A stretch of 49,700 bases of DNA from Lentisphaeria bacterium (GTDB lineage Bacteria > Verrucomicrobiota > Lentisphaeria > Victivallales > UBA1829), in contig JAGCTY010000086.1 in the NCBI GenBank assembly GCA_017963105.1, forward strand, positions 1 to 49,700, in the 5' to 3' direction. Made by a program: the position numbers and the translations under genes. Below, piece by piece: positions 7,890 through 16,663 of the stretch (its first letter is position 1; each line of letters starts with the position of its first letter). The notes beneath the pieces were generated by a model that saw nothing but the letters and a program-made list of their open reading frames with translations, was not told the DNA's origin and did not search any database.

Positions 7890-9686
7890 TCAGCCCTGCG
7901 CATCGACTGTTTCGCTGCCGAGCAGGAACGTCGGCCCGTCACCTCCCTGAATTTTGATAGCTCCAGCTGGGCAATTCGAGGCGCAGATGCCGCACCCCAC
8001 GCACACGGCCGCGTTCACGCTCGGGAGGCCGTCGACCATGGCGATCGCGGAAAGGGGGCATTCCTCGGCACAGAGGCCGCAGCTGAAGCACTCATTCGTG
8101 TTCACGACCGCGACTTTCTTCGCGGGCGCGGACGGATTGTCCTCCTGTGAGGCTTGCCCCTCTTCGGCTTCGTTCTGCTCCGCCTCGTTTCGAGGCTCGG
8201 GCGGTTTCACGAGGATTTGTTCGGTGACGCCCGAAACGGTGATCGCCGGACCGTCCGGCAGCGGGCAGACGTTCTGACACACGCCGCATCCGATGCAGTG
8301 ATCCGAGTTCACGACGGCTTTCCGTCCATCCGATCCGGACACGATCTTGATCGCGTTCGCGGGGCATTTCGAGGCGCAGATGCCGCAGCCAATGCAGGAA
8401 ACAGAATTCACGGACGCGATGCCGATGCGCGTGCGCTGTTTCTCCGCAAGCGAAAGAGGCAGAAGCGCATTCGGCGGGCAGATGTTCGAACAGCGGTTGC
8501 AATCATAGACGCACGACCCGCGCGAATAGTCCACCACGGGCTGCATGAATCCCTCCAGGCCGTACTGCCCGACGGCGGGGACCAGAACCTTCCCCTCGCA
8601 TTCGCGGATGCAGATGCCGCAACCCACGCATTTCGAGTGGAAACGTTTACTGCTGCCCGCTCCGGGCGGCATGGCGGGTTCGCGCGAAGGTTTGGGCGGG
8701 AGGGCGTTTTCGAGCTTGCGGGCAATCACGGCGACGCCAGCTCCGGCGACGACTCCGCCGGCCGCGCCGAGGAAATGACGCCGGGAGAGGCTGAAAGATG
8801 CCATCTTCGGGCGTTTCTCCAGCCTCACGCCGCCGCGATTGCACGCCGGGATGCAGTTGAAGCACATCACGCAGTTTTCGGCGAGTACGCTTTTCTTTTT
8901 GGAATCGATCGCGCCGGCCTTGCACGCCGCCTCGCACATGCCGCAGCACACGCACATATCCTGCGACAGCGCGATCCGGTACAGCGGTTTCTGTCCGATC
9001 AGAGACAGCACCGCGCCGACCGGGCACAGCGTATTGCAGTAGATCCTGCCGCGCCACGCAGCGAGCGCCGCCACGACGAGGAAGACTCCGAGCGAGAAGC
9101 CGAACGCCGCGGCAGGCGGGTTCACGGACTCGTACCAGCCCGGAGCGCCGGGGCCATTGGACACCTTGAAATGCGCCAGAAAAGCATTCTCCGCCACACC
9201 CTGCGCCCCTTGCGCCAGAAGCTCCAGGATCAAATTGAAAAACTTCAGAAACACGTTCGAGACGATGGTGAAGAAATTGGACGACGGCAGCAGGGCAATG
9301 AGCGGGAGCATCACGCCCGCCGCGCCCAGGATCAGTACAAAAAGGAACACGCCGTATTTCACCGGGCGCGTATCAAGGAAACGGTACCGGCGATGCGCTT
9401 TCCCCTTGAGCCGCTGCGCCACGAACGCGATGCCGTCCTGAAGGATGCCGAGCGGGCACAGGACCGAGCAGTAAATCCGCCCGAAAAGAAGCGTGACGAC
9501 CGCGATCAGAACGACTGCGGCGAGCGTATCGACGAAGAAGACGGACGTCAGGCTCATGAGCCCGGGCCCGAACTGCGTCACCAGGACGGCGTTCAGCTGG
9601 GTGATGCCGATCCCCACGCCGAAAAATAAAACAAACATAATTGCCGCGACGGCAATGCGGATATATTTCAGGTGTTTCTGCTTCAT
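7890..9686 (-). CDS. Membrane polyferredoxin, NapH/NapG-like fusion with internal Tat motif
   Basis: A 598-residue electron-transfer protein. Residues 1-235 are NapH/NosR-like membrane segments with two CxxxCP motifs (C73/C77 and C217/C221, each after GRIY). Two 4Fe-4S motifs follow on the predicted cytoplasmic face (C245-C255 and C272-C282). Residues 301-306 read SRRHFL, then a small-residue hydrophobic stretch: a twin-arginine signal in mid-protein. After it come six further 4Fe-4S motifs, for example CVGCGICIREC, CIGCGVCQNVC and CFSCGLCAEEC, giving eight in total. The ATG overlaps the tatC stop by four bases. I infer that the C-terminal ferredoxin domain is moved across the membrane by Tat while the N-terminal part inserts by Sec/YidC, making a trans-membrane electron wire. 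Redox partners are unknown. It could instead be made partly as a separate NapG-like protein from M295. Confidence 0.85.
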   Translation of the reverse strand: MKQKHLKYIRIAVAAIMFVLFFGVGIGITQLNAVLVTQFGPGLMSLTSVFFVDTLAAVVLIAVVTLLFGRIYCSVLCPLGILQDGIAFVAQRLKGKAHRRYRFLDTRPVKYGVFLFVLILGAAGVMLPLIALLPSSNFFTIVSNVFLKFFNLILELLAQGAQGVAENAFLAHFKVSNGPGAPGWYESVNPPAAAFGFSLGVFLVVAALAAWRGRIYCNTLCPVGAVLSLIGQKPLYRIALSQDMCVCCGMCEAACKAGAIDSKKKSVLAENCVMCFNCIPACNRGGVRLEKRPKMASFSLSRRHFLGAAGGVVAGAGVAVIARKLENALPPKPSREPAMPPGAGSSKRFHSKCVGCGICIRECEGKVLVPAVGQYGLEGFMQPVVDYSRGSCVYDCNRCSNICPPNALLPLSLAEKQRTRIGIASVNSVSCIGCGICASKCPANAIKIVSGSDGRKAVVNSDHCIGCGVCQNVCPLPDGPAITVSGVTEQILVKPPEPRNEAEQNEAEEGQASQEDNPSAPAKKVAVVNTNECFSCGLCAEECPLSAIAMVDGLPSVNAAVCVGCGICASNCPAGAIKIQGGDGPTFLLGSETVDAQG

Positions 9687-10429
9687 GGGCGCACCTCGTT
9701 TGTTTCCGCGGGGCGTTCTTTGCGTTTGCAGTGCGAGAAGATCAGGATGCTGAGTTCATAGAAGAGCCAGCAGGGGAGCGCGAGCGCGATCTGGCTCACG
9801 ATGTCGGGCGGGGTCAGGAATCCGGCGAGGACCAGCAGCCCGATGATGACAAAGGGGCGCTTCTTCCGCATGGATTCGATGCTGATGACGCCGAGCGTGA
9901 GGAGCGTGAAGAGGATGACGGGGAACTGGAAGACGAGCGCGCCCGCGATCACCAGAATGAGCAGCATTGAGATGAAGCTGTCAACCCCGATCACGGCGTC
10001 CATGTTCGGGCCGGAAAATGACTGCGAGAACGCGATCACGCACGGCATCAGCAGGAAATACGCCGCCGCCGCGCCCGCGCAGGACAGGAAATACGACGCC
10101 AGCACAAGCGGGCGGATGAACTTCTTTTCGTCGTCGAGCAGGGCCGGCGCGACGAACTGCCAGATGAAGAAGAGGGTGAACGGCAGGGACATCCCCGCGG
10201 CCAGCGCGAGCGTGAGCTTCACCATCACGAAGAACGGTTCCAGCAGCGTGAAATAGTGGATTTTGAAGCCGCCGGGGACCGCGTGGGTCAGCAGATAATC
10301 GAGGAGCGGCGAGGCAAGAAACCACCCCGGGATACAAAGAATGGCATACGTCGCGATGATTTTCAGAATCGTCGCGCGCAGGGCGTCGAGATGCTCCAGC
10401 ACACCGCTTTGAACTTCGGGTTCGGCCAT
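9683..10429 (-). CDS. tatC: Sec-independent protein translocase subunit TatC
   Basis: Receptor subunit of the twin-arginine translocase; six-helix inner-membrane protein that binds the SRRxFLK signal of folded substrates. The protein has 248 residues from the preferred start. Family marks are the N-terminal HLDALRATI, the periplasmic FTLLEPFFVMVKL, and FLTPPDIVSQIALALP near the C-terminus. A longer start at 10465 exists, but the ATG at 10429 has GGAAGGA about ten bases upstream while the longer form has none and would begin only ten bases from the tatA stop. The stop overlaps the start of the polyferredoxin, which carries a Tat motif, so translation of translocase and likely substrate is coupled. 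Confidence 0.93.
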   Translation of the reverse strand: MAEPEVQSGVLEHLDALRATILKIIATYAILCIPGWFLASPLLDYLLTHAVPGGFKIHYFTLLEPFFVMVKLTLALAAGMSLPFTLFFIWQFVAPALLDDEKKFIRPLVLASYFLSCAGAAAAYFLLMPCVIAFSQSFSGPNMDAVIGVDSFISMLLILVIAGALVFQFPVILFTLLTLGVISIESMRKKRPFVIIGLLVLAGFLTPPDIVSQIALALPCWLFYELSILIFSHCKRKERPAETNEVRP

Positions 10430-10475
10430 CGGTCCGGCTTCCTTCCCGCGTGAATGGGGACGCATCCGGGGCGCG

Positions 10476-10730
10476 TCAGGACTGCGCGGGACCGTCGGAG
10501 TCTTTGTCCTCCTTCGCGGGGTTCACCGCCGGGGCGGACTTGTCGGATTCGACGGCGGGCTTCGCGTCCTCGGCGGGCTTGTTCACCTCGGCGAGGAAAT
10601 CCTCTTTTGCCTTCTTGTATTCCTGCGAGGCACGTCCGAGGGAACGCGCGATCTCCGGAATCCTCTTTGCGCCGAAAATCAGAAGGATGACGATGAGGAT
10701 CAGCGCGATTTCCATGGGTCCCAAATGCAT
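10476..10730 (-). CDS. tatA: Twin-arginine translocase subunit TatA
   Basis: Pore-forming subunit of the Tat translocase. The protein has 84 residues: one short transmembrane helix (MEIALILIVILLIFG), the hinge FGAKRIPEI, an amphipathic helix (ARSLGRASQEYKKAKEDF) and a charged, disordered tail. The ATG at 10730 has GGAGG seven bases upstream; a longer open frame starts at 10823 but its extra residues are not family-like. The layout is a minimal TatA-TatC pair with no tatB in the window. It is the first gene of the tatA-tatC-polyferredoxin operon, behind a good promoter at 10831-10858. Confidence 0.92.
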   Translation of the reverse strand: MHLGPMEIALILIVILLIFGAKRIPEIARSLGRASQEYKKAKEDFLAEVNKPAEDAKPAVESDKSAPAVNPAKEDKDSDGPAQS

Positions 10731-10830
10731 AAGACTGCCTCCAAAAACAAAAAGTAGAAATTGAACAGGGGTGCGGCGGATGCGATGTTTTCCGGGCTCA
10801 ACCGGAGCCGCGCGCGTCCGCACATCCCTT

Positions 10831-10858
10831 AATTTACATCCCGCCGCCTAATTTTCAA
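10831..10858 (-). promoter_or_regulatory. Promoter of the tatA operon
   Basis: On the minus strand TTGAAA (10853-10858), 16 bases, TAAATT (10831-10836), about 100 bases before the tatA start. Five of six -35 bases match consensus. Confidence 0.5.
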
Positions 10859-10926
10859 GCGTTTTCGGAAAAAAGACGGCACTTTTTTCGATGAGGTGGC
10901 GTCGGATTCTGCGCAGAAAAGGCGCG

Positions 10927-13845
10927 TCAGTCGGCGGGCGTCGCGTCGGCGGGGACTTTCGGCATGCGTTCCAGCAGTCCGTTGTCGTCCTTGAAGCGAC
11001 TTAAGATCCGCAGATACCCGGTCGGCGCACGCGTGCCGTCGCGGTAGCCGATGAAAAACCCGGGCGCGGGAGCGGCGTTCGGCAGCTGGACATACGGGTC
11101 GCGGATGCGGTCGAGCGCGGCCAGCCAGCCGACGGGTTTGAACATGCGGCGTTCGGCATCGTTCCGGGCGGTGGTGGCGATCGGACCGGGCGCATAGTGG
11201 CGAAGTTCGGAGTTGATCTTCTCCGCGCCCGCCTGCTGTTCGGTCAGCGTCACGCCGAACGTTTCCGCGCGGTTTCCGGCATCGCGGTGGACCGCGCCGA
11301 GGAACACCAGCCATCCGCAGAAGCACAGCGCGAAATACACGCCGAGCACGATCTTCGCGGCGCGCGCAGGGCGTCCCGTCAGGAACCACATCGCGCCGGT
11401 CGTTTCCAGGTACGCGGCGAACGGCGCGGCATACAGATAGTGGAACGGATGGTACGGCTGCTTCATCACGAGGAACGACAGCGAAGCGAGCAGGACCAGT
11501 ACGGCGCAGACGATCCCGGCACGGTCGCGCCGCACGGACACGAGCACGGCCCCGGTCAGGAGCAATGCGCCGACGAGCACGATCGACACCACGGCCATGA
11601 GAAGAAGGAACGAAGCCGCTTCCCGGTCGATGTTTCCCAGTTCCGGGTGGAACACGTCGGCGAACCCGCCGAACGTGGTCTGAAGCACGGCGAACGGTCC
11701 GCGCACCGGGATGCGTCCCGCGGGCGTCCGCAACCAGAGCAGCCCCCAAATCAGGAGCGAAACGAGCAGAAGCGCATTTTTTTTGAGGCGGGAACCGCCG
11801 TCTTTATCAGCGAGACGGACGAGCGCGAACAGCACGAACGCGCCCGCCGGCAGCAGCAGGGAATCCCCGCGCAGGGACTTGTGCGCGAGCAGAAGATACG
11901 GCGACAGCACGGTGAAGATGAAAAGGAGCGGCGCGGAGAGTCCGGCGCGTTTCGAGGCAGCGTTCAGCAGCAGGAAACACGCGGTCAGCGACAGCGCGGT
12001 CTTCAGGAACGCCATCAGCACGATGTCCTTCGTGAGGAGATACAGCATCTGGTAGAACAGCGCCGCAAAGCCCCATTTGCCGAACGGGTTCGCGAACGTG
12101 TGCGTCTCGACCGCGTCAAGCGCCGCCTGATGGACCTGGAGCGCGCCGCCGTAGGTGAACGGGATATCGCCCGGCAGGAGCAGCGCGGCCGCCGCCGCAC
12201 AGCAGGCAAAAACGCCCCACACGCCGACTTGACGCTTCGTTAAAAGGGAACGCATATCTTTCCACCGTGCCGGAGCAAAGTTGAACGGAATCGCCAACAA
12301 CCACGCCCAGGCCAGGACCCCGGCGAGGAAGATGACGGCACGCGACGCGCCGTAGGAGAGCCCGATCAGGCTTCCGAGCGTGAAACGGGCGGCGGCGCGC
12401 AGTGCGGCGGCTTCCGGGCGGAGCGCCTGAAGCCCCATCTGCGCCATCAGGACCGATGGAGGCGCGTTGTCGAACAGATGACGGTACGAGGTCACATAGA
12501 CCGGCGAAGGATCGTGTTCGGGCGGGGTCACGGTATACGCCGCCACGGCAAACATGTTCAGCAGGGAGATCGCGGCGAGCAGGCCGAACAGCCCGCGCCG
12601 CCAGCCCGGTTTCAGCGGCGCCATCACCGCCAGGATTCCGACGAACGGGATCACCGGGACGATATAGCGCGCCGTGAAGCTCGCGCCGGAATGCCAGCCG
12701 TTGAACGACGCGTTCATCAGCAGGAGCGCCGCAAACGACAGTGCAATCAGCAGCGACAGTCCGCGCCGGAGCCCGCCCTGTTTCCAGAGGCAGATGAACC
12801 CCGGCACGGCGAAGAACAGGAACGGCGACGCGATCAGCACGCCGCGCCGCGCCCCGAACAGAAGTTCCAGGATCAGCCACGCGTTCGGCAGGGCCAGCAG
12901 GCCGCCCGCGGCGTCGCCTTCGGTGCGGTAGACCGGGTTGATGTACTGCGCGGCGAACGAGAACGGCCCGCCGAAGCACATGGCGTTGTAGACGCAGTAC
13001 AGCACGGCGAACGGGATCCCGCCCGCAATGAACTGCCAGATGCGCGCTTTCTCGCGGCAGGCGATGAAGACCAGCGCCAACGGCAAAAGGATGCCCGCGG
13101 AATAGTCGAACAGGACCGCCGCGCCGAACCATGCTCCGCTCGCCGCGAGCGAGAAGCGTCCGCCGCGCAGATATGCCCACAGGCTGAAGACAAGGCACGC
13201 CGCCACGGTCGAGTGCGCCATCAGCGTGGTCGCGAACGGAAACACGGACGTGCCGAGCACGATCAGCAGCGCGCCGGGATACGCCCGCGCCTCGTCTGCG
13301 CCGAGTTTCAGGAGGATCCCCGCCAGCGCGAGCACGGAAAACGCAGTCGGCAGCACGCCCATCATGAAGTTCAGGTACCATGCGTTGAATATCTCCGCGC
13401 GCGGCGAAATGCCGTCGCCGTCCGGGCAGATGCGGCGTTCCAGCGGGTAAATGGGCGCGAGCAGCGCCACGCCGAACCAGGTCGTGCCCGGCGATTTGTT
13501 CGAGTAGAAATGCCCGCCGTACTCCGACCAGTCGGAGGTGTTCATCTGCCGCCCTTCGGAGTACAGGTAGCGGTCGATGCGGAACGTGTACGCGTCGTCG
13601 CCGGTATTCTCGAAGAAGGCGGACACCGCGTCGTAGCGCGCGATCTGGTTCACGTGCCCGACATGGAAAAACCATGCGCAGAAGAGGAGCGCGGTGAAAA
13701 ACAGGATCAGGGTAAGCCGCCGCCGCGCGGAAGCAGACAGAACGGTGGCATCACCGGACACGGAAGCAGAGCTTTCGCCGGACACGGGTTCCACTCCGTC
13801 CCGCTCCGGTTCCGTCCGCCCGTCCTCTGCATTGCCCCGGTTCAT
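10927..13845 (-). CDS. Large GT-C-like polytopic membrane protein
   Basis: A 972-residue inner-membrane protein with about twenty hydrophobic segments. An early loop (about residues 60-110) has the look of GT-C (PMT/ArnT-like) glycosyltransferases: RYDAVSAFFENTGDDAYTF, then YGGHFYSNKSPGTTWFG. The middle (about residue 520 onward) seems to begin a second, similar unit (LLPGDIPFTYGGALQVHQA), so it may be a tandem fusion of two related halves. GT-C enzymes use polyprenyl-linked sugars and act on the periplasmic face; the donor and acceptor here are unknown. The ATG at 13845 is ten bases after the prmA stop; the earlier in-frame ATG at 13938 would overlap prmA by more than 80 bases. It is the last gene of the metX-metW-prmA unit. 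Family assignment is moderate and function is inferred. Confidence 0.6.
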   Translation of the reverse strand: MNRGNAEDGRTEPERDGVEPVSGESSASVSGDATVLSASARRRLTLILFFTALLFCAWFFHVGHVNQIARYDAVSAFFENTGDDAYTFRIDRYLYSEGRQMNTSDWSEYGGHFYSNKSPGTTWFGVALLAPIYPLERRICPDGDGISPRAEIFNAWYLNFMMGVLPTAFSVLALAGILLKLGADEARAYPGALLIVLGTSVFPFATTLMAHSTVAACLVFSLWAYLRGGRFSLAASGAWFGAAVLFDYSAGILLPLALVFIACREKARIWQFIAGGIPFAVLYCVYNAMCFGGPFSFAAQYINPVYRTEGDAAGGLLALPNAWLILELLFGARRGVLIASPFLFFAVPGFICLWKQGGLRRGLSLLIALSFAALLLMNASFNGWHSGASFTARYIVPVIPFVGILAVMAPLKPGWRRGLFGLLAAISLLNMFAVAAYTVTPPEHDPSPVYVTSYRHLFDNAPPSVLMAQMGLQALRPEAAALRAAARFTLGSLIGLSYGASRAVIFLAGVLAWAWLLAIPFNFAPARWKDMRSLLTKRQVGVWGVFACCAAAAALLLPGDIPFTYGGALQVHQAALDAVETHTFANPFGKWGFAALFYQMLYLLTKDIVLMAFLKTALSLTACFLLLNAASKRAGLSAPLLFIFTVLSPYLLLAHKSLRGDSLLLPAGAFVLFALVRLADKDGGSRLKKNALLLVSLLIWGLLWLRTPAGRIPVRGPFAVLQTTFGGFADVFHPELGNIDREAASFLLLMAVVSIVLVGALLLTGAVLVSVRRDRAGIVCAVLVLLASLSFLVMKQPYHPFHYLYAAPFAAYLETTGAMWFLTGRPARAAKIVLGVYFALCFCGWLVFLGAVHRDAGNRAETFGVTLTEQQAGAEKINSELRHYAPGPIATTARNDAERRMFKPVGWLAALDRIRDPYVQLPNAAPAPGFFIGYRDGTRAPTGYLRILSRFKDDNGLLERMPKVPADATPAD

Positions 13846-13855
13846 GGCGCGGAGA

Positions 13856-14761
13856 TCAGGACGCGGGCGTGCGGAAACTGCCGCCGGTCCATTCGCGTTC
13901 GGTGGAGTTGCCGAGTTCGACGCAGCCGAGGGCGGCAAAGGCGTCGCGGACCGCAGGGTATTCGGTAGTGAGGATGCCGGCGAGGATCAGGATTCCGCCG
14001 GGCCTGACCAGCGAAACGAGGTGTTCGCGGCCTTCGATGAGGGCGGAGGAGAGGATGTTCGCCGCCACGATATCGTATGACCTGCCGGGCTTGAAGTCGA
14101 GCAGGGAGGAGACGGACAGCGCGAGCTCGGCATCCGGCACGCCGTTGACCTGTGCGTTCTCGCGGGCAATCGGGATCACGTCCGGGTCGATGTCGAACGC
14201 GTCGACCGGGGCGCAGCCGAGCGCGTGCGCCGCGATGGCGAGGATGCCGGAGCCGCATCCCGCGTCCAGGAACGAGGGGGATTTGCCCGCCGGAAATTCC
14301 GCCGCAAACCGGTCGATGGCCGCGATGCAGGATTTCGTGGTGGCGTGCTGGCCGGTGCCGAAGCTCATGCCGGGGTCGAGCACGATCACGTGCTGGCCGG
14401 GGTCCGGCGTGTACTGTTCCCATGAGGGACGCACCACGATGCGCGGGGAGATGACCATGGTCTTGAAGTGGATCTTCCAGGATTCCGCCCAGTCTTCCTT
14501 CTTGATCTCGGCGGTGCGCGGGTCCTCCAGCACCACGCCGAACTCGCGCCACAAGGGGATGAGTTCGGTCGCCAGGCGATCGCGGAACGCGGCCGCCGCG
14601 GCCTCGTCGGCGCAGTACACGGTGTGGCGGACGTGCTTCGTCTCCTCGTCACGCCAGGAGCTGAAATCGAGTTCGAGCGCGTTGAAGAGCTCGGCGGCGC
14701 CCTCCGGGTTGTCCGAGGTGTCTTCGACCGTAACGCAATAAATGACGGGTGCGGGATTCAT
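13856..14761 (-). CDS. prmA: Ribosomal protein L11 methyltransferase
   Basis: SAM-dependent methyltransferase that trimethylates ribosomal protein L11; cytoplasmic. The 301-residue protein has the PrmA order: an N-terminal substrate-recognition domain (residues 1 to about 100), then a class I methyltransferase fold. Diagnostic motifs are LDPGMSFGTGQHATTK, which is nearly specific for PrmA, then LDAGCGSGILAIAA for SAM and DIDPDVIPIARENAQVNG. The NILSS motif (VAANILSSALI), corresponding to the usual NILA, is also present. It starts 12 bases after the metW stop and ends ten bases before the GT-C-like gene, so it is part of that operon. Confidence 0.93.
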   Translation of the reverse strand: MNPAPVIYCVTVEDTSDNPEGAAELFNALELDFSSWRDEETKHVRHTVYCADEAAAAAFRDRLATELIPLWREFGVVLEDPRTAEIKKEDWAESWKIHFKTMVISPRIVVRPSWEQYTPDPGQHVIVLDPGMSFGTGQHATTKSCIAAIDRFAAEFPAGKSPSFLDAGCGSGILAIAAHALGCAPVDAFDIDPDVIPIARENAQVNGVPDAELALSVSSLLDFKPGRSYDIVAANILSSALIEGREHLVSLVRPGGILILAGILTTEYPAVRDAFAALGCVELGNSTEREWTGGSFRTPAS

Positions 14762-14773
14762 GAAAAAGCGTCC

Positions 14774-15400
14774 TCACTTGGATATGACGAAAATGCTGTT
14801 GGATGCGAAGAGGTTGGGCCAGAGGACGGCGAGGCGGCGCAGATAGTCGCCCTCGTTGGTCAGCGGGATCTCGCGGCAGATCTTGATGTCGAGCGTCTTG
14901 CAGAGGTCCTTGAAATCCGAGGCCGTGCCGGGGCGGATGGTCGGCGTGTTGTACCACGGCAGCGGCAGGTTGCGGTTCACCGGCATGTGGCCGCAGAGCA
15001 TCTGGATGCGGGCGTTGATGTGGCCGAAGTTCATGTAGGACACGATGCCGCGTTTGCCGATGCGGAGCATTTCGTTCAGGATGATGTCCGGGCGCTGGAC
15101 GGACTGGATCGTGCGGCTCAGGATCACGTAGTCGTAGGAATCGTCACGGAAATCGGTCAGGGCGGCGTCGAGGCTGGCGTGGATGACCGGGATACCGCGC
15201 GCGGCGCATTCCAGTATCTTCTGCTGGTCGTTCTCCACGCCCATGACTTTCGCATGCTTGAGCGTCTTCAGGGCGTACAGGAGCCGCCCGGACCCGCATC
15301 CGAGGTCCAGGATGTGCGCGTTCTCCGGGATCATGTCGCGGATGGCGGCGAGGTCGGAACGTTGGAGCTGGATTTCGTTGTTGTTGAATTTCACGTTCAT
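14774..15400 (-). CDS. metW: Methionine biosynthesis protein MetW
   Basis: A 208-residue class I methyltransferase-fold protein that accompanies MetX-type homoserine acyltransferases. The SAM motif is LDLGCGSGRLLYALK; YDYVILSRTIQSVQRP and GIVSYMNFGHINARIQ are characteristic of MetW. The ATG overlaps the metX stop by four bases (ATGA), so the two are translationally coupled, as in the common metXW arrangement. In organisms with metXW, MetW is needed for full homoserine acyltransferase activity; its exact chemistry is unsettled. The last residues, SNSIFVISK, match the usual C-terminus, so the gene looks complete. Confidence 0.9.
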   Translation of the reverse strand: MNVKFNNNEIQLQRSDLAAIRDMIPENAHILDLGCGSGRLLYALKTLKHAKVMGVENDQQKILECAARGIPVIHASLDAALTDFRDDSYDYVILSRTIQSVQRPDIILNEMLRIGKRGIVSYMNFGHINARIQMLCGHMPVNRNLPLPWYNTPTIRPGTASDFKDLCKTLDIKICREIPLTNEGDYLRRLAVLWPNLFASNSIFVISK

Positions 15401-16545
15401 TCCGGCGGCTCCCACGGCAGATTGGTCAGGTAGCTGGAGATCAGCGAGCCGAGCGCCTCGGTCTCCAGCAGGAATGCGTCGTGGCCATACGACGACTGGA
15501 TGTTGCAGTAGGTCACGTCGTTGCCGTTGTCGAGCAGCGCGCGGACGAGTTCCTTGGACTGGTAGGCGGGGAAAAGCCAGTCGCTGGAGAACGATACGAT
15601 GAGGAACGGGCCAGTAACCGGCTTCAGCGCACCCGCGAGGTCGCCGGCGGCGCTGTCGGAGAGGTCGAAATAGTCGATCGCCCGCGTGATGTAAAGGTAG
15701 GAATTGGCATCGAAGCGCTCCACGAACTTCGAGCCCTGGTGCGCCAGGTAGCTTTCGATGCGGAAGTCCTTCGAGAACGCGAATTCGTAGTCGGAGGCGG
15801 GCGACTCCTGGAGCGCGCGCCCGAACTTGCGGTTCATGGACTCGTCGCTCAGGTAGGTGATGTGCGCGAGCATGCGGGCCGTGGCCAGTCCGCGCTGCGG
15901 CTGCTCCTCGTAGCTGCCGTCGAGCCAGTGCTGGTCGTTCATGATGGCCTCGCGGCTGACCCAGTTGAACGAGATGCCCTGGGAAGAGACGCGCGCCGTG
16001 GTGGCGATGGCGATGGTGCCGTTGACGGCCTCCGGGTAGGAGACGCCCCACTGGAGCGCCAGCATGCCGCCCATGGAGCCGCCCGCCACGCAGAACCATT
16101 TTTTGATCCCCAGGTGGCGCATCAGGCGTTCCTGCGCCCGCACCATGTCCGCGATCGTGATGATCGGGAAATTCATGTCGTAGCGGCGGCCCGTGTCCGG
16201 GTCGATGCTGCGGGGGCCGGTCGACCCGGAACACCCGCCGATGATGTTGGAGCAGACGATGAAGAGCCTGTCGGTGTCGAACGGCTTGCCGGGGCCGACC
16301 ATGTCGTCCCACCAGCCGGGCTTCTTGTCCTCGGGGGAATAGACCCCGGCCAGGTGCGCGTCGCCGGAAAGGGCGTGCTCGACCAGGACGGCGTTGTCCG
16401 CGTTCGGGGAAAGCGTGCCGTAGGTCTCGTAGCGGATCACGACGCCTTTCAGGGTGCGTCCGCAGTCGAGGGGGAGTTCTTCCTCGAAAAGATAGTCGGA
16501 GGGCTTGACGATCCCGACTGAACTGCTGCACGGTTCCTGTGCCAT
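15397..16545 (-). CDS. metX: Homoserine O-acyltransferase MetX
   Basis: Acylates the hydroxyl of L-homoserine using acetyl- or succinyl-CoA, the entry step to methionine. The 382-residue alpha/beta hydrolase has nucleophile S157 in AGGSMGGM, the acid in FSSDWLFP and the catalytic His in SYGHDAF. NIIGGCSGSTGP and DTGRRYDMNFPIITI are family signatures. Acetyl versus succinyl specificity cannot be settled by eye. The ATG at 16545 has GGGAG seven bases upstream. It follows purC after a 118-base gap holding a terminator-like hairpin. I looked for a SAM-responsive leader and did not recognise one. Confidence 0.92.
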   Translation of the reverse strand: MAQEPCSSSVGIVKPSDYLFEEELPLDCGRTLKGVVIRYETYGTLSPNADNAVLVEHALSGDAHLAGVYSPEDKKPGWWDDMVGPGKPFDTDRLFIVCSNIIGGCSGSTGPRSIDPDTGRRYDMNFPIITIADMVRAQERLMRHLGIKKWFCVAGGSMGGMLALQWGVSYPEAVNGTIAIATTARVSSQGISFNWVSREAIMNDQHWLDGSYEEQPQRGLATARMLAHITYLSDESMNRKFGRALQESPASDYEFAFSKDFRIESYLAHQGSKFVERFDANSYLYITRAIDYFDLSDSAAGDLAGALKPVTGPFLIVSFSSDWLFPAYQSKELVRALLDNGNDVTYCNIQSSYGHDAFLLETEALGSLISSYLTNLPWEPPE

Positions 16546-16605
16546 GATGAACTCCCTTCCCTCCGCCGGAGCGGAGAAAACGAACTGACGAACTAACTGA
16601 CTTGA

Positions 16606-16644
16606 GATAAAACGGAGCCGGGGTCAATCGGGGACGCCGGCTCC
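16606..16644 (-). terminator. Hairpin after purC
   Basis: An 8-base-pair GGAGCCGG/CCGGCTCC stem (16637-16644 with 16614-16621) is followed on the minus strand by a short T run (GTTTTATC). It would end or attenuate purC transcription before metX. Confidence 0.5.
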
Positions 16645-16663
16645 GGAAACAGCGATGCTGTGT

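Noticed and set aside
10430..10465. Longer TatC start at 10465
   Set aside because: No ribosome binding site is seen before it, whereas the ATG at 10429 has GGAAGGA at a fitting distance.
12478..13968. Plus-strand open frame (496 residues) opposite the GT-C-like gene
   Set aside because: Arg/Gln/Glu-rich shadow without motifs. The minus-strand frame has coherent membrane segments.
16546..16663. SAM-responsive riboswitch before metX
   Set aside because: The leader is only 118 bases and shows one simple terminator-like hairpin, not a multi-helix aptamer.
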